Both the position numbers and the translations under genes were made by a program. Shown one piece after another: positions 1-9,353 of a DNA stretch of 64,000 nucleotides. The notes under the pieces are model-generated. The model made no database searches and was not told the origin of the DNA. It saw nothing but the letters and a program-made list of their open reading frames with translations. Location: contig CP066701.1 of assembly GCA_016756695.1 (NCBI GenBank), positions 2,012,001 to 2,076,000 of the forward strand, given 5' to 3'. Each line of letters starts with the position of its first letter. Position 1 is the stretch's first letter. Origin of the DNA: Heyndrickxia sporothermodurans (GTDB lineage Bacteria; Bacillota; Bacilli; Bacillales; Bacillaceae_C).

Positions 1-189
1 ATTATTGCAATCGGAAAAGATGTTATTACAAAGCAGGGTGGTAAGCTAGAAACATTACGTCTCCCCGAAGATGGGACATTTGAAAATAGACGCATTGACG
101 GTATAGGTGATGTACTTCAAGTAGATTTTGAACAAAACAAAGAAGCACTTAAGCAATTTTTACAAGGAACCGGAGAAACTAGAAAATAG
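1..189 (+). CDS. C-terminal end of an unrecognised protein (partial)
   Basis: Frame 1 is open from the window edge to a TAG at 187-189, giving about 62 residues that end in GETRK. The sequence is charged and hydrophilic, with no membrane segment and no motif I recognise. The gene begins outside the window, so its function cannot be judged. It points the same way as the CAP-domain gene 80 bases downstream; no terminator is visible between them. Confidence 0.6.
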   Translation: MIAIGKDVITKQGGKLETLRLPEDGTFENRRIDGIGDVLQVDFEQNKEALKQFLQGTGETRK

Positions 190-268
190 GTAGTATGAAG
201 AGCTTATTCCAACTGTTCAATTAGTATTCGCCTGAGAATACTCCATTCAATTTTCAAAATAGAATTGC

Positions 269-955
269 ATGAATAACCGTTATGATAAGAAAGACATGAA
301 TATATCTGCTTTACAAACTTCCATTAATAGCGATCATTACCCTGAAACAAAAGCACAACTAATACAAGACGCAAAGTTCAAGGAAATTCAGATAGGTCCT
401 GATCAAACGAATGAGTTTTTTCGTCAACAACAAGGACAATTCCCACTAGATCAAAATGGACAAGTACCAACTCAACAACAGGGATCATATGAACAAGTAC
501 CATCGCAAAATCAAGAACAACAATCTCAAGAACCAAAACAAACGAAGCAGGAACAGCAAGTTAAGAATGATGGAAATATTAGTGAATATGCCAAGCAAGT
601 TATTGACTTAACAAATAAAGAAAGGTCTAAACAAGGTATTCCTGCTTTAAAAGTCGATTCGAAGCTTAGTAGTGTGGCTCAAAAGAAATCATTGGATATG
701 CAACAAAACCATTATTTTTCACATACAAGTCCAACTTATGGATCCCCGTTTGATATGATGAGGGATTTTGGGGTCAATTATAAGAGTGCGGGTGAAAATA
801 TTGCTCAAGGTCAACAAGACCCACAAGAAGTTGTTAAAGCTTGGATGAATAGTGAAGGTCATAGGAAAAACATCTTAAATAAAAACTTTACACATATCGG
901 CGTAGGGTTTGAACAAACAGAAAATCACTGGTCACAAATGTTTATTGGGAAATAA
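269..955 (+). CDS. CAP/SCP-domain protein (YkwD-like), lacking a signal peptide
   Basis: The C-terminal ~120 residues form a CAP (SCP/PR-1) domain: a TNKERSKQGIPAL helix, the HYFSHTSP strand with the conserved His, the AGENIA motif and the GHRKNIL motif, ending at GVGF...FIGK. Residues ~45-100 are a Gln-rich low-complexity linker. Bacillus proteins of this type are normally exported and have an N-terminal signal sequence. Here the frame opens straight after a TAG at 260-262, no hydrophobic segment is coded, and no good ribosome binding site precedes the ATG. The 5' end may therefore have been lost, leaving a cytoplasmic or non-expressed remnant. The fold assignment is strong; activity is uncertain. 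Confidence 0.75.
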   Translation: MNNRYDKKDMNISALQTSINSDHYPETKAQLIQDAKFKEIQIGPDQTNEFFRQQQGQFPLDQNGQVPTQQQGSYEQVPSQNQEQQSQEPKQTKQEQQVKNDGNISEYAKQVIDLTNKERSKQGIPALKVDSKLSSVAQKKSLDMQQNHYFSHTSPTYGSPFDMMRDFGVNYKSAGENIAQGQQDPQEVVKAWMNSEGHRKNILNKNFTHIGVGFEQTENHWSQMFIGK

Positions 956-970
956 AAAAGGGAGTTCAAC

Positions 971-1036
971 GAGTAATATGGTACCTATAGATTAAACTCT
1001 TTTTCAAGTGTCCTATCTATAGGTACCATATTACTC
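971..1036. repeat. 22-bp perfect inverted repeat (hairpin) downstream of the CAP gene
   Basis: Bases 971-992 are the exact reverse complement of 1015-1036, with a 22-base loop. The arm contains ATGGTACCTATAG. An A-rich run precedes it and a T-rich stretch follows about 11 bases later. It could be a bidirectional terminator or a small mobile palindromic element. Confidence 0.7.
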
Positions 1037-1219
1037 AGAGCTTCCTTATTTTTATTTTAGTCCATTTTCCTCCATTCTATTTAGAGTCTGGTTCCCTTGT
1101 CATCTCAAACCACATAGAATAAGTCATATGTATATTACCTAATTAAAATCGAACATGTCGCATTAACCCGTTAAAGCAATGTATGATGATCAAGTATTTA
1201 AAATTAATCGAAAATTATA

Positions 1220-1248
1220 TTGAATTTCTTTTTTATTATTGCTATACT
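1220..1248 (+). promoter_or_regulatory. SigA-type promoter for the gntR gene
   Basis: TTGAAT at 1220-1225 and TATACT at 1243-1248 are separated by 17 bases, in an AT-rich stretch about 100 bases before the gntR start. The putative operator at 1318 lies downstream of it, where a bound repressor would block elongation. Confidence 0.5.
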
Positions 1249-1317
1249 TTTTAAAAATCTAATTTATCTAGGCGTTTAAGTTAAATCATAGTAAACTTAA
1301 ATTGTAAAAGCAAAAGA

Positions 1318-1329
1318 TATAATATTATA
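1318..1329. promoter_or_regulatory. Putative GntR operator, site 1
   Basis: The 12-bp palindrome TATAATATTATA ends 20 bases before the gntR ATG, next to its ribosome binding site. The same palindrome occurs upstream of the dipeptidase (2113) and of the second transporter operon (12138). This position suggests autoregulation. Confidence 0.5.
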
Positions 1330-1348
1330 ACAATTTAAGGAGAATCAC

Positions 1349-2071
1349 ATGAAAGTAAATAAAAATTTGCCTACACCTTTATATCATCAAGTAAAAGATT
1401 ACTTAGAAGAAAAAATCATTTTAGGTGAATGGGAGCCTGGGTTTCAATTGCCTACAGAAAAGGAGCTGTCAGCCCAATTTCAAGTAAGTACCATTACCGT
1501 AAAAAGAGCCATACATGATCTAGTCAACAAAGGAATTCTTTATCGTCAAAGAGGAAAAGGAACGTTTGTAAGTAGGAAGGAGGATAAAGATATTTACCAG
1601 CTCGTTTCACTAAGGAATGAAGCAGAGGAAGATAAACACCATCCTCATAAGTCATTATCCTTCAAGGAAGAAGAAGCCGGTGTGAAAATTGGTAAAATGC
1701 TTAATATAAACGCTGCAGAGAAAGTCTATAAAATTCATAGGTTGAAAATTGAAGAAGAGACTCCAGTCGGGATTGAGTATACATACATTCCGTGCTCTTT
1801 ATTTCCTGGTCTCACGGAAAAGGTAATAGAAGACGATCTTTTCTACAATGTTTTCACAAATAAATATGGAATGAATTTAGGAAAAGCAAAAATCTTTTTC
1901 TCCACCATAACTGCAGAGGACTATGAGGCAGATTTGTTAAACATCCCCAAAGGTGAGCAGCTATTTGTTTTAGAAAGGTTTACGTATACTGAGGAGCAGC
2001 AAATCATTGAATATTCGAGATTTATTATTAGACAAGAAAAATCACGATATTTTATCGAAATTAGACTATAA
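1349..2071 (+). CDS. GntR family regulator, HutC/UTRA subfamily
   Basis: The N-terminal ~70 residues are a winged helix-turn-helix with the GntR signature (LSAQFQVSTITVKRAIHDLVNKG, then RQRGKGTFV). Residues ~80-240 form a UTRA ligand-binding domain with the typical RLKIEEETPVGIEYTYIP strand pattern. The 240-aa length is normal. AAGGAG lies 8 bases before the ATG. The gene stands immediately before the dipeptidase and peptide-transporter operon and is the only regulator near it. I infer that it senses a nitrogenous small molecule and controls this operon, itself and the 12.3-22 kb operon through the shared TATAATATTATA sites. Confidence 0.9.
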   Translation: MKVNKNLPTPLYHQVKDYLEEKIILGEWEPGFQLPTEKELSAQFQVSTITVKRAIHDLVNKGILYRQRGKGTFVSRKEDKDIYQLVSLRNEAEEDKHHPHKSLSFKEEEAGVKIGKMLNINAAEKVYKIHRLKIEEETPVGIEYTYIPCSLFPGLTEKVIEDDLFYNVFTNKYGMNLGKAKIFFSTITAEDYEADLLNIPKGEQLFVLERFTYTEEQQIIEYSRFIIRQEKSRYFIEIRL

Positions 2072-2104
2072 AAAGGTCTAATTTATACTCATATAATATA
2101 AAAA

Positions 2105-2128
2105 TATAAAGTTATAATATTATATTCT
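2105..2128. promoter_or_regulatory. Putative GntR operator, site 2
   Basis: This 24-bp element is the exact reverse complement of 12134-12157, upstream of the polyamine-type transporter operon. It contains the TATAATATTATA core at 2113-2124 and a GT...AC-like half-site, and lies 36 bases before the dipeptidase start. Such identity in otherwise unrelated intergenic DNA is strong evidence of a shared operator. Confidence 0.6.
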
Positions 2129-2164
2129 TATATTAAAACTAGAATTTGAAAGGGTGAAGCATGA

Positions 2165-3508
2165 ATGGAAAAGGTTTTTCAGTATATTGACGACCACGCT
2201 GATACGTATATTGATTGGTTAATCGAAGCGTGTAATCAACCAAGCGTATCCGCTCAAAATCGTGGAATGCTTGAAATGAAAGAACTTGTAAAAAGATTTT
2301 TAAAAAATATCAATGTCGAAGTTGAAGAACTAACAACAGACGGATATCCGATTATTTATGGAGAATTAGGAAAAAGTCATGGTAAAACACTTACATTTTA
2401 TAATCATTATGATGTTCAACCTGAAGATCCAATTGATCAGTGGCAGAGCGATCCATTTAAAGCAAGCATTAGAGAAGGAAAAATTTTTGCAAGGGGGGTT
2501 GCAGATAATAAAGGAAACCTAATTGCTAGAATATGTGCTGTTCATGCTTATCAACAGGTATATGGAACATTGCCCATCAATCTCAAATTTATCTTTGAAG
2601 GAGAGGAAGAAGTTGGAAGTCCGCACTTAGAGTTTTTTGCGAATGAACATCCGGATAAACTCCAAACAGATGGAATCATTTGGGAAGGTGGTTCAAGAGA
2701 AGTTGAAAGCAAACGTCCACATGTTGGACTAGGTGTGAAAGGGATCTGTTATGTTGAGCTAGTTTGTAAGGGTGCCAATATGGATTTACATTCTTCGGAA
2801 GCAGCGATTATTGAGAACCCGGCATGGAGGCTCATTTGGGCATTAAGTACCTTGAAAAATGAACAAGAGGAAATATTAATCGAAGGATTTTACGACGATA
2901 TCGTTCCATTGAGTGAGCTAGACAAAAAGTTCATTGGGTCGATGATTTATGATGAGGGAGCTACGAAGAAATTATACGGAATAGACAGCTTTTTGAAAAA
3001 TGTATCAGGAGATATATTAAAGGAAAGGTTGACTGCTGAGCCAACATGTACAATATGTGGGATCGAATCAGGATATATCGGTGAAGGGTCAAAAACGGTT
3101 TTGCCGTCAATTGCAAAAGTAAAATTAGATTTTCGTTTAGTTCCTAATCAATCACCCGAGAAAATTGCCAAATTGCTAAGAAATCACTTAGATAAACACG
3201 GATACTCTGATATTGAAATTAACCAAGGACATGGATTACATCCTTTTAATACTAATCCAAAGGATCCTTTTGTCCAAACCGTCCTTGAAAGCATTCAAGA
3301 AGTGTATGAAGAACCACCTGTTATTTTGCGCAATCTAGCAGGTTCTAGTCCAATGTATAAAATGTTGAAAAATACAGATATTCCTGCAGTTCAAATCGGT
3401 GTGGCTAATCTCCAATCTAATTATCATGCACCGAATGAAAATATCTTCGTTGAAGACTATATTCAAGGGATTAAAGCTACAGCTGCGGTGATTAAGAACT
3501 TCAAATAA
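2165..3508 (+). CDS. M20 family metallo-dipeptidase
   Basis: This is a 447-aa zinc peptidase of the M20/M25/M40 (PepV/CNDP-like) group. The metal-binding HYDVQP motif is at ~81-86, the bridging Asp in GVADNKGN at ~114 and the catalytic EGEEEVGS at ~145-152, with a dimerisation domain between ~190 and 300. AAAGGGTG ends 8 bases before the chosen ATG; an overlapping ATG four bases upstream is in another frame. It is probably cytoplasmic and would cleave dipeptides brought in by the transporter encoded next. The first gene after operator site 2, it likely opens the operon that runs through 9070. Confidence 0.9.
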   Translation: MEKVFQYIDDHADTYIDWLIEACNQPSVSAQNRGMLEMKELVKRFLKNINVEVEELTTDGYPIIYGELGKSHGKTLTFYNHYDVQPEDPIDQWQSDPFKASIREGKIFARGVADNKGNLIARICAVHAYQQVYGTLPINLKFIFEGEEEVGSPHLEFFANEHPDKLQTDGIIWEGGSREVESKRPHVGLGVKGICYVELVCKGANMDLHSSEAAIIENPAWRLIWALSTLKNEQEEILIEGFYDDIVPLSELDKKFIGSMIYDEGATKKLYGIDSFLKNVSGDILKERLTAEPTCTICGIESGYIGEGSKTVLPSIAKVKLDFRLVPNQSPEKIAKLLRNHLDKHGYSDIEINQGHGLHPFNTNPKDPFVQTVLESIQEVYEEPPVILRNLAGSSPMYKMLKNTDIPAVQIGVANLQSNYHAPNENIFVEDYIQGIKATAAVIKNFK

Positions 3509-3560
3509 GTATGTGAAAAGTATTCTGTAATTTTAAAATATTCAAATTTGGGGGATGGGT

Positions 3561-5114
3561 ATGAAAAAATCTTTTAGATTGGTTTTTGTCGCTTGTATTA
3601 TTCTCGTCTTTATGGTTTCTGGATGCAGTAGTAATTCTTCAACTGGTGCAAAGAAGAGTGGAGAAGGAGGAAAAGACAAAACAACATTAGTGTTGGCACA
3701 AAGTGCCGATATAACGACATTGGATCCGCAAAATTCATTAAGTACAACAGGTGATCGTGTATTTAGGAACATGTTTAGCCGATTATTCAATAGGGACGAC
3801 AAAATGGAAATTCAGCCGGAACTTGTTGATTCTTACAAAAATACAGATGACCTCACATGGAAGTTTAAGTTAAAGGAAGGAGTAAAATTCCATAATGGAG
3901 ATCCTTTAACTGCTGAGGATGTTAAATATAGTCTTGAACGAGTGATGAAAGATCAGACATTAAAGGAATTTCCGTATTTTACACAGCTTTCAAAGATAAA
4001 TGTCGTTGATGACTTAAATTTTGAAATCATAACGGATGGACCTATGCCTACATTATTAAGACTTCTAGCAAAAAGTGGTGCAGATATCATGCCAAAAAAA
4101 TATATCGACAAAGTAGGGATGGATGAATTTTTAAAGAAACCAGTCGGTTCAGGCCCCTATAAATTTGTTAAATGGGATCGAGATGACCGAGTTGTTTTAG
4201 AAAGTTTCAAAGATTATTTTGCTGGAGCGCCGAAATGGAAGGAAGTCATTGTCAGAGCCATTCCAGAGAGCTCTACCCGTGTTGGTGAATTATTAACGGG
4301 TGGTGTAGACATTGCAACAGATATTCCACCGAATGAATGGGATCGTGTGAATGGTGAAAAGGGTGTATCACTTATAAATGGAGATACGACTCGTGTCATG
4401 CTTTTAGTCGTCAGAACAACAAAAGGATTTGCTACATCAGATCCGAAAGTTAGGGAAGCTATTGATTTAGCCATAAATGAAAAGGCTATCGTTGATTCTG
4501 TATTAAAAGGTACCGGTGTTCCAGTTCGAACACGTGTACCAGAAGGGGTAGTTGGTTCCAATCCAGATTTATATAACACGTATGAATACGATCTTGAAAA
4601 AGCCAAAAAATTATTGGCGGAAGCTGGATATAAAGATGGACTTGAAATTACATTAACAGCGCCAAAAGGTAGATACCCTCTTGATGGAGAAGTGGCTCAA
4701 CTCGTTGCAAGTATGTTAGGTGAGGCGGGCATTAAAGTTAATCTAAAATTACTAGAGTCTAGTGCATATTTAGATGAGTATAATTCGAACTCCAATAAAG
4801 AATTGTTAATGATTGGCTTAGCAGATGGATTGTTGGATGCTTCTTATTCATTGGTTCACTATACAAAAGATCGTGCAGCAGGACAAACCGATTATTACAA
4901 TCCGGAAGTAGAAAAGCTTTATCATGATGCTGGAAGAAATTTAAATGAAGAGGAACGAACTAAACAGTATCAAAAAATTCAATCCATTGTTGCTGAGGAG
5001 AGACCACATATTTTCTTATTCCAACAAAATGCGAACTATGGGGTTTCAGATCGAGTTACATTCAATTCTAGGCTTGATGAGGTAATTAATTTTTCCGATA
5101 TTTCTTTGAAGTAA
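3561..5114 (+). CDS. Oligopeptide-type ABC substrate-binding lipoprotein (family 5)
   Basis: The product is a 517-aa extracellular solute-binding protein of the DppA/OppA family, anchored by a lipobox (MVSGC followed by SSN). Family-5 hallmarks are visible: TLDPQNSLST near the N-terminus, then LTWKFKLKEGVKFHNGDPLTAEDVKYSLERV and PVGSGPYKFVKW. I chose the second ATG (3561) because GGGGG at 3550-3554 is correctly spaced for it, while the ATG at 3555 has no spacing. It hands its ligand to the two permeases directly downstream. The ligand could be peptides or another amino compound; the sequence does not decide. Confidence 0.92.
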   Translation: MKKSFRLVFVACIILVFMVSGCSSNSSTGAKKSGEGGKDKTTLVLAQSADITTLDPQNSLSTTGDRVFRNMFSRLFNRDDKMEIQPELVDSYKNTDDLTWKFKLKEGVKFHNGDPLTAEDVKYSLERVMKDQTLKEFPYFTQLSKINVVDDLNFEIITDGPMPTLLRLLAKSGADIMPKKYIDKVGMDEFLKKPVGSGPYKFVKWDRDDRVVLESFKDYFAGAPKWKEVIVRAIPESSTRVGELLTGGVDIATDIPPNEWDRVNGEKGVSLINGDTTRVMLLVVRTTKGFATSDPKVREAIDLAINEKAIVDSVLKGTGVPVRTRVPEGVVGSNPDLYNTYEYDLEKAKKLLAEAGYKDGLEITLTAPKGRYPLDGEVAQLVASMLGEAGIKVNLKLLESSAYLDEYNSNSNKELLMIGLADGLLDASYSLVHYTKDRAAGQTDYYNPEVEKLYHDAGRNLNEEERTKQYQKIQSIVAEERPHIFLFQQNANYGVSDRVTFNSRLDEVINFSDISLK

Positions 5115-5187
5115 TTTATTTGTTGAGATGAAAATGAGCGGGGCTGGGAAAGTAAAACTAGTCCCGTTTATGAAAGGAGATCTTGAA

Positions 5188-6105
5188 TTGAAGAAGTATC
5201 TGGTGAAGAGATTACTACAAATTATCCCGGTTTTATTTATTATTACTTTTGTTGTTTTCGTATTAGTTTATCTAGCTGGTGACCCTGTTGCTTTAATGTT
5301 ACCGGAAGATGCTTCTGAAGCGGACCGAGAAGCATTAAGAGCAGCACTTGGACTTAATGAACCATTTTTATATCAATATTTTCATTTTATTGGTGATTTA
5401 TTTCGGGGGAATTTCGGAACATCCTTCCGCTATCATCAAGAAGCTTTGCCATTAGTATTAGAAAGGCTTCCCGCTACTTTTGAGCTAGCAGCTGCTTCTA
5501 TGTTGATTGCTATAATTATAGCCATTCCAATGGGGATTTTTTCAGCACAAAAGAGAAATAGCTTTGTTGATTTATTTATTACAGGTGGCTCCGTTTTGGG
5601 AAAAGCAATGCCAAGTTTTTGGCTTGGAATTATGCTTATTCTCATGCTAGCGGTGAACTATCAAATATTCCCGGTATCAGGTAGGGGAACATGGGCACAT
5701 TTAATTTTGCCGGCTATCACCTTAGGAACTGGTGTAGCGGCCGAAATGACGAGGCTAGTTCGTTCAAGTATGTTAGACATTTTAAACCAGGATTATATTC
5801 GGACGGCAAAGAGTAAAGGTGTAAGTGATACACTTGTTGTTTATAAACATGCCTTTCGAAATTCACTGATTCCGGTTGTAACGATTACTTCTTTACAAGT
5901 AACTCATTTAGTAAGTGGTGCATTAATTACCGAGACCGTTTTTTCTTGGCCGGGATTAGGACAATTATTAGTTCAAGCCGTAAATGGACGGGATATGGCG
6001 GTTGTACAAGCGGCTGTTTTTGTTATTGCTATTCTAGTTATTTTGATCAACCTCATTACGGACCTCATTTATCGTTTGCTTGATCCGAGAATTAATTATT
6101 CATAG
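5188..6105 (+). CDS. Peptide-type ABC permease, DppB-like
   Basis: An integral membrane protein of the DppB/OppB family with about six membrane helices. It starts KKYLVKRLLQIIPVLFIITFVVFVL and carries the AGDPV loop and the EAA motif (RTAKSKGVSDTLVVYKHAFRNSLIP). I start it at TTG 5188, which has AAAGGAGA 7 bases upstream and gives the family's usual N-terminus. An in-frame ATG at 5128 would add 20 atypical residues without a ribosome binding site. It pairs with the next permease to form the channel. Confidence 0.9.
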   Translation: MKKYLVKRLLQIIPVLFIITFVVFVLVYLAGDPVALMLPEDASEADREALRAALGLNEPFLYQYFHFIGDLFRGNFGTSFRYHQEALPLVLERLPATFELAAASMLIAIIIAIPMGIFSAQKRNSFVDLFITGGSVLGKAMPSFWLGIMLILMLAVNYQIFPVSGRGTWAHLILPAITLGTGVAAEMTRLVRSSMLDILNQDYIRTAKSKGVSDTLVVYKHAFRNSLIPVVTITSLQVTHLVSGALITETVFSWPGLGQLLVQAVNGRDMAVVQAAVFVIAILVILINLITDLIYRLLDPRINYS

Positions 6106-6116
6106 GGGGTGAGAAA

Positions 6117-7043
6117 GTGGAAGTAAATGTAAATCGGGATGCAGTCGTTGATGTAAATAAACCGATCACAAAAACAAAACATAACCGTCTTTTCCGTTTA
6201 ATAAAATTATTACTCCGAAGTAAGACGGGCACAACGGGGTTCTTCATTGTCTTTGCTGTTGTCTTTATTGCTATTTTTGCGAATATTTTAGCTCCTCATA
6301 ACCCTGCTGCAAATAATTTAGGAGACATGCTGAAGCCGCCTGCATGGTTGGACGGAGGCTCTACGACTTATCTACTTGGAACAGACAATTTAGGTAGAGA
6401 CATTTTAAGTAGAATCATATACGGGACTCGAGTGTCATTGTTAGTGGGAATTTTTTCAGTTATTTTAGCCGGTATCATCGGCATCTTAGTCGGGATTTTT
6501 GCAGGATATTACGGTGGAGTAATCGATAATATCTTAATGAGAATCGTGGATTCCTTCCTTGCGATTCCAAGTATTCTATTTATTTTAGTAGTTCTAGCTG
6601 TATTTGAACCAAGCATTATGGTACTTATTGTCGTCATCGGATTTACCAACTGGGTTACATATGCAAGGGTTGTAAGGGGGGAGGTACTAAGTATTAAGGA
6701 GCGGGAGTTTGTAAGGGCCTCAAGGTCTATTGGGACAAAAAATGCGACGATTATGTTAAAGCATATCTTTCCTAATATTATCTCCTCTTTTATTGTTATA
6801 TCAACTTTAAGTGTTGCTACAACAATCATTTTGGAAGCATCTTTAAGTTTTCTTGGGTTAGGGATACAGCCCCCAACTGTTTCATGGGGAGGAATGTTGA
6901 CGGATGGCAGGAATTATTTAGCTACGAACTGGTGGTTAGCCACTTTCCCCGGGATTGCCATAACGATTACGGTTCTTGGAATTATCTTTTTAGGTGATTG
7001 GCTTCGTGATGTATTAGATCCACGAACACAAGGAAGAAAATAG
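6117..7043 (+). CDS. Peptide-type ABC permease, DppC-like
   Basis: A 308-aa DppC/OppC family permease. A ~35-residue cytoplasmic N-terminus precedes the first helix, followed by the GTDNLGRDILSRIIYGTRVSL signature, about six helices and an EAA loop (FVRASRSIGTKNATIMLKHIFPN). It ends in the common DWLRDVLDPR tail. The start is a GTG with AGGGGG about 8 bases upstream. It forms the heterodimeric channel with the upstream permease. Confidence 0.92.
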   Translation: MEVNVNRDAVVDVNKPITKTKHNRLFRLIKLLLRSKTGTTGFFIVFAVVFIAIFANILAPHNPAANNLGDMLKPPAWLDGGSTTYLLGTDNLGRDILSRIIYGTRVSLLVGIFSVILAGIIGILVGIFAGYYGGVIDNILMRIVDSFLAIPSILFILVVLAVFEPSIMVLIVVIGFTNWVTYARVVRGEVLSIKEREFVRASRSIGTKNATIMLKHIFPNIISSFIVISTLSVATTIILEASLSFLGLGIQPPTVSWGGMLTDGRNYLATNWWLATFPGIAITITVLGIIFLGDWLRDVLDPRTQGRK

Positions 7044-7058
7044 GAAGGGGGTAACAAC

Positions 7059-8051
7059 ATGGCCAAAACTCAGACACTATTAGAAGTGAAGGATTTGCAA
7101 ACACATTTCTTTACAGAAAGTGGGACGGTTGCTTCCGTAAATGGTGTGTCTTTTTCAGTTGAAAAAGGAGAAACGGTCGGTATTGTCGGTGAATCAGGTT
7201 GTGGAAAAAGTGTAACGTCACTATCACTTCTGCAATTAGTTAGTGAACCTGGAAAAATTGTTGGTGGGGAAATACTGTTTGATGGAGAAAATTTATTGAA
7301 GTACTCCAAGCGGAAAATGCAGCAAATAAGAGGAAATAAAATTTCAATGATTTTTCAAGAGCCATTAACCTCCTTAAATCCAGTGTTTACTGTCGGAAGT
7401 CAAATTTCGGAAGCGATTAGACTCCATCAAAATGTAGATAAGTCAGAAGCGAAAAAGAAAGCAATTGAAATGTTAAAAAAGGTAGGAATACCGCGAGCGG
7501 AAAAACACTTTTATTCATTTCCTCATCTGCTTAGCGGAGGAATGAGGCAAAGGGTCATGATTGCTATGGCATTATCCTGCAATCCACAATTGTTAATAGC
7601 GGACGAACCGACAACTGCCCTCGATGTTACCATCCAAGCGCAAATATTAAAGCTAATGAAAAAACTGAGTGAAGAATATGGAACATCCATTATTATGATT
7701 ACTCACGATCTAGGTGTAGTTGCCGAAATGGTGGATCGAGTGATTGTCATGTATGCCGGTCAAATTGTTGAGCAAGATAATGTTTTTAATATTTTTAAAA
7801 ATCCAAAGCATCCTTATACAAAGGGATTACTTAATAGTACACCAAAAATACACCAATTAAAGGATCAATTAGAATCAATTGAAGGAAATGTACCAATACC
7901 TTCCGAAATGCCTACTGGATGTAAATTCCATCCACGATGTCCTTTCGCAATGGATATCTGTAGAAATCAAGAGCCTCCTTTAGTTCAAACAGGAGATGGA
8001 GCTGAAGTGAGATGTTGGCTTCATGGAGATGAAGAGGTGATTAATCTATGA
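7059..8051 (+). CDS. Peptide-type ABC ATPase, DppD-like
   Basis: A 330-aa nucleotide-binding subunit. Walker A is GESGCGKS (~43-50), the ABC signature is LLSGGMRQR (~160), Walker B is LLIADEPTTALD, and the switch His lies in ITHDLGVV. The C-terminal oligopeptide-transporter extension has CKFHPRCPFAMDIC, a cysteine cluster that often holds an iron-sulfur cluster in this family. AGGAAGGGGG precedes the ATG. Its last four bases overlap the next ATPase gene, so the two are translationally coupled. Confidence 0.93.
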   Translation: MAKTQTLLEVKDLQTHFFTESGTVASVNGVSFSVEKGETVGIVGESGCGKSVTSLSLLQLVSEPGKIVGGEILFDGENLLKYSKRKMQQIRGNKISMIFQEPLTSLNPVFTVGSQISEAIRLHQNVDKSEAKKKAIEMLKKVGIPRAEKHFYSFPHLLSGGMRQRVMIAMALSCNPQLLIADEPTTALDVTIQAQILKLMKKLSEEYGTSIIMITHDLGVVAEMVDRVIVMYAGQIVEQDNVFNIFKNPKHPYTKGLLNSTPKIHQLKDQLESIEGNVPIPSEMPTGCKFHPRCPFAMDICRNQEPPLVQTGDGAEVRCWLHGDEEVINL

Positions 8052-9070
8052 CCGTTACCACCAACGATAATTTAAAAAAGGATGATGAAACACTATTAGA
8101 AATTGAAGGGTTAAAAAAATATTTTCCTATTTCTTCAGGTTTTTTTGGGAAAACAAAGCAGTATATAAAAGCTGTGGATGGAATAAATTTAATTGTGAAG
8201 AAAGGAGAAACACTAGGAATAGTTGGCGAATCAGGATGTGGAAAATCTACAACTGGAAATACCATTTTGCGCTTGATTGAACCTACAGATGGAAAAATCA
8301 TTTTCGAAGGGTCTGATATTACTAAACTATCAGAACGTGGAATGCAAAGAATTAGAAAGGATATCCAAATGGTTTTCCAAGATCCATTTTCCTCTCTTAA
8401 TCCTAGAATGAGAGTATTCGACATTATCGCAGAACCACTTCGTACCCATAAAGTAGCAAAAGGGAAGGAATTAGAGCAAGCAGTTTACGAATTAATGGAA
8501 ACCGTTGGGTTAGACCGATCATTCTCTAGTCGATATCCTCATGAATTTAGTGGCGGCCAAAGGCAAAGAATTGGAATTGCTCGAGCTTTAGCATTAAAAC
8601 CAAAGTTAATTATTTGTGATGAACCAGTCTCGGCTTTAGATGTTTCTATTCAAGCACAAATATTAAATTTATTAATGGATTTACAAAAGAAATTTAATTT
8701 AACTTATATATTTATTGCACATGGAATTCCTGCAGTAAAATACATTAGTGATCGAATCGCTGTCATGTATATGGGGGAAGTCGTCGAGCTTTCATCAAAG
8801 GAAGGACTTTTTAAGCATACCCTCCATCCATATACGAGCGGTTTAATCGCTTCTGTACCAATACCTGATCCGACTTTAAGAGATCGTAAGGAACAATACA
8901 TTTTAGAAGATGATCTACCTGATCAAACGAATTTACCAACCGGCTGCAGTTTCTATCCTAGATGTCCATTTGGTATGGAAAAATGTAAAGTTGAAAAACC
9001 AAAATTAAGACAAATTAGGGATGAACATTTTGTAGCTTGTCATCACCCACTACAAAATATTGTATCCTGA
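8048..9070 (+). CDS. Peptide-type ABC ATPase, OppF/DppF-like
   Basis: A 340-aa partner ATPase. Walker A is GESGCGKST, the signature is FSGGQRQRIGIARAL, Walker B is LIICDEPVSALD, and the C-terminal extension has CSFYPRCPFGMEKC. One oddity: the switch-histidine segment reads IAHGIPAVKYISDR, where the family nearly always has AHDL. The His is kept but the next Asp is Gly. It ends the intact part of the operon. An insertion sequence follows 28 bases later and separates it from the FAD oxidase gene. Confidence 0.92.
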   Translation: MTVTTNDNLKKDDETLLEIEGLKKYFPISSGFFGKTKQYIKAVDGINLIVKKGETLGIVGESGCGKSTTGNTILRLIEPTDGKIIFEGSDITKLSERGMQRIRKDIQMVFQDPFSSLNPRMRVFDIIAEPLRTHKVAKGKELEQAVYELMETVGLDRSFSSRYPHEFSGGQRQRIGIARALALKPKLIICDEPVSALDVSIQAQILNLLMDLQKKFNLTYIFIAHGIPAVKYISDRIAVMYMGEVVELSSKEGLFKHTLHPYTSGLIASVPIPDPTLRDRKEQYILEDDLPDQTNLPTGCSFYPRCPFGMEKCKVEKPKLRQIRDEHFVACHHPLQNIVS

Positions 9071-9353
9071 TTGAACGGTGATGGAATAAAAAATGAGGGT
9101 ATTGTAAAAAGTTCTATGAAAACTAAATAGTTGTTTAGGTTACTTTCCATTTATTAGGTGGGGAGCTCCCGCAATCGCTCTTGACAAACACGCCAATGGT
9201 TTGATCCAAGGTTAACAAGGGCGAAGGGGACAAAAAGAAGGCATACCAAATAAGCCCTTGGTATTTTCATTTTAAACCATTGGCAAGTTCGGTTTGTCAA
9301 GAGTTCGCTCCGCCGATTGCTAAATTTGTCCAAGGGCTCTGCTAAACAAAAAG

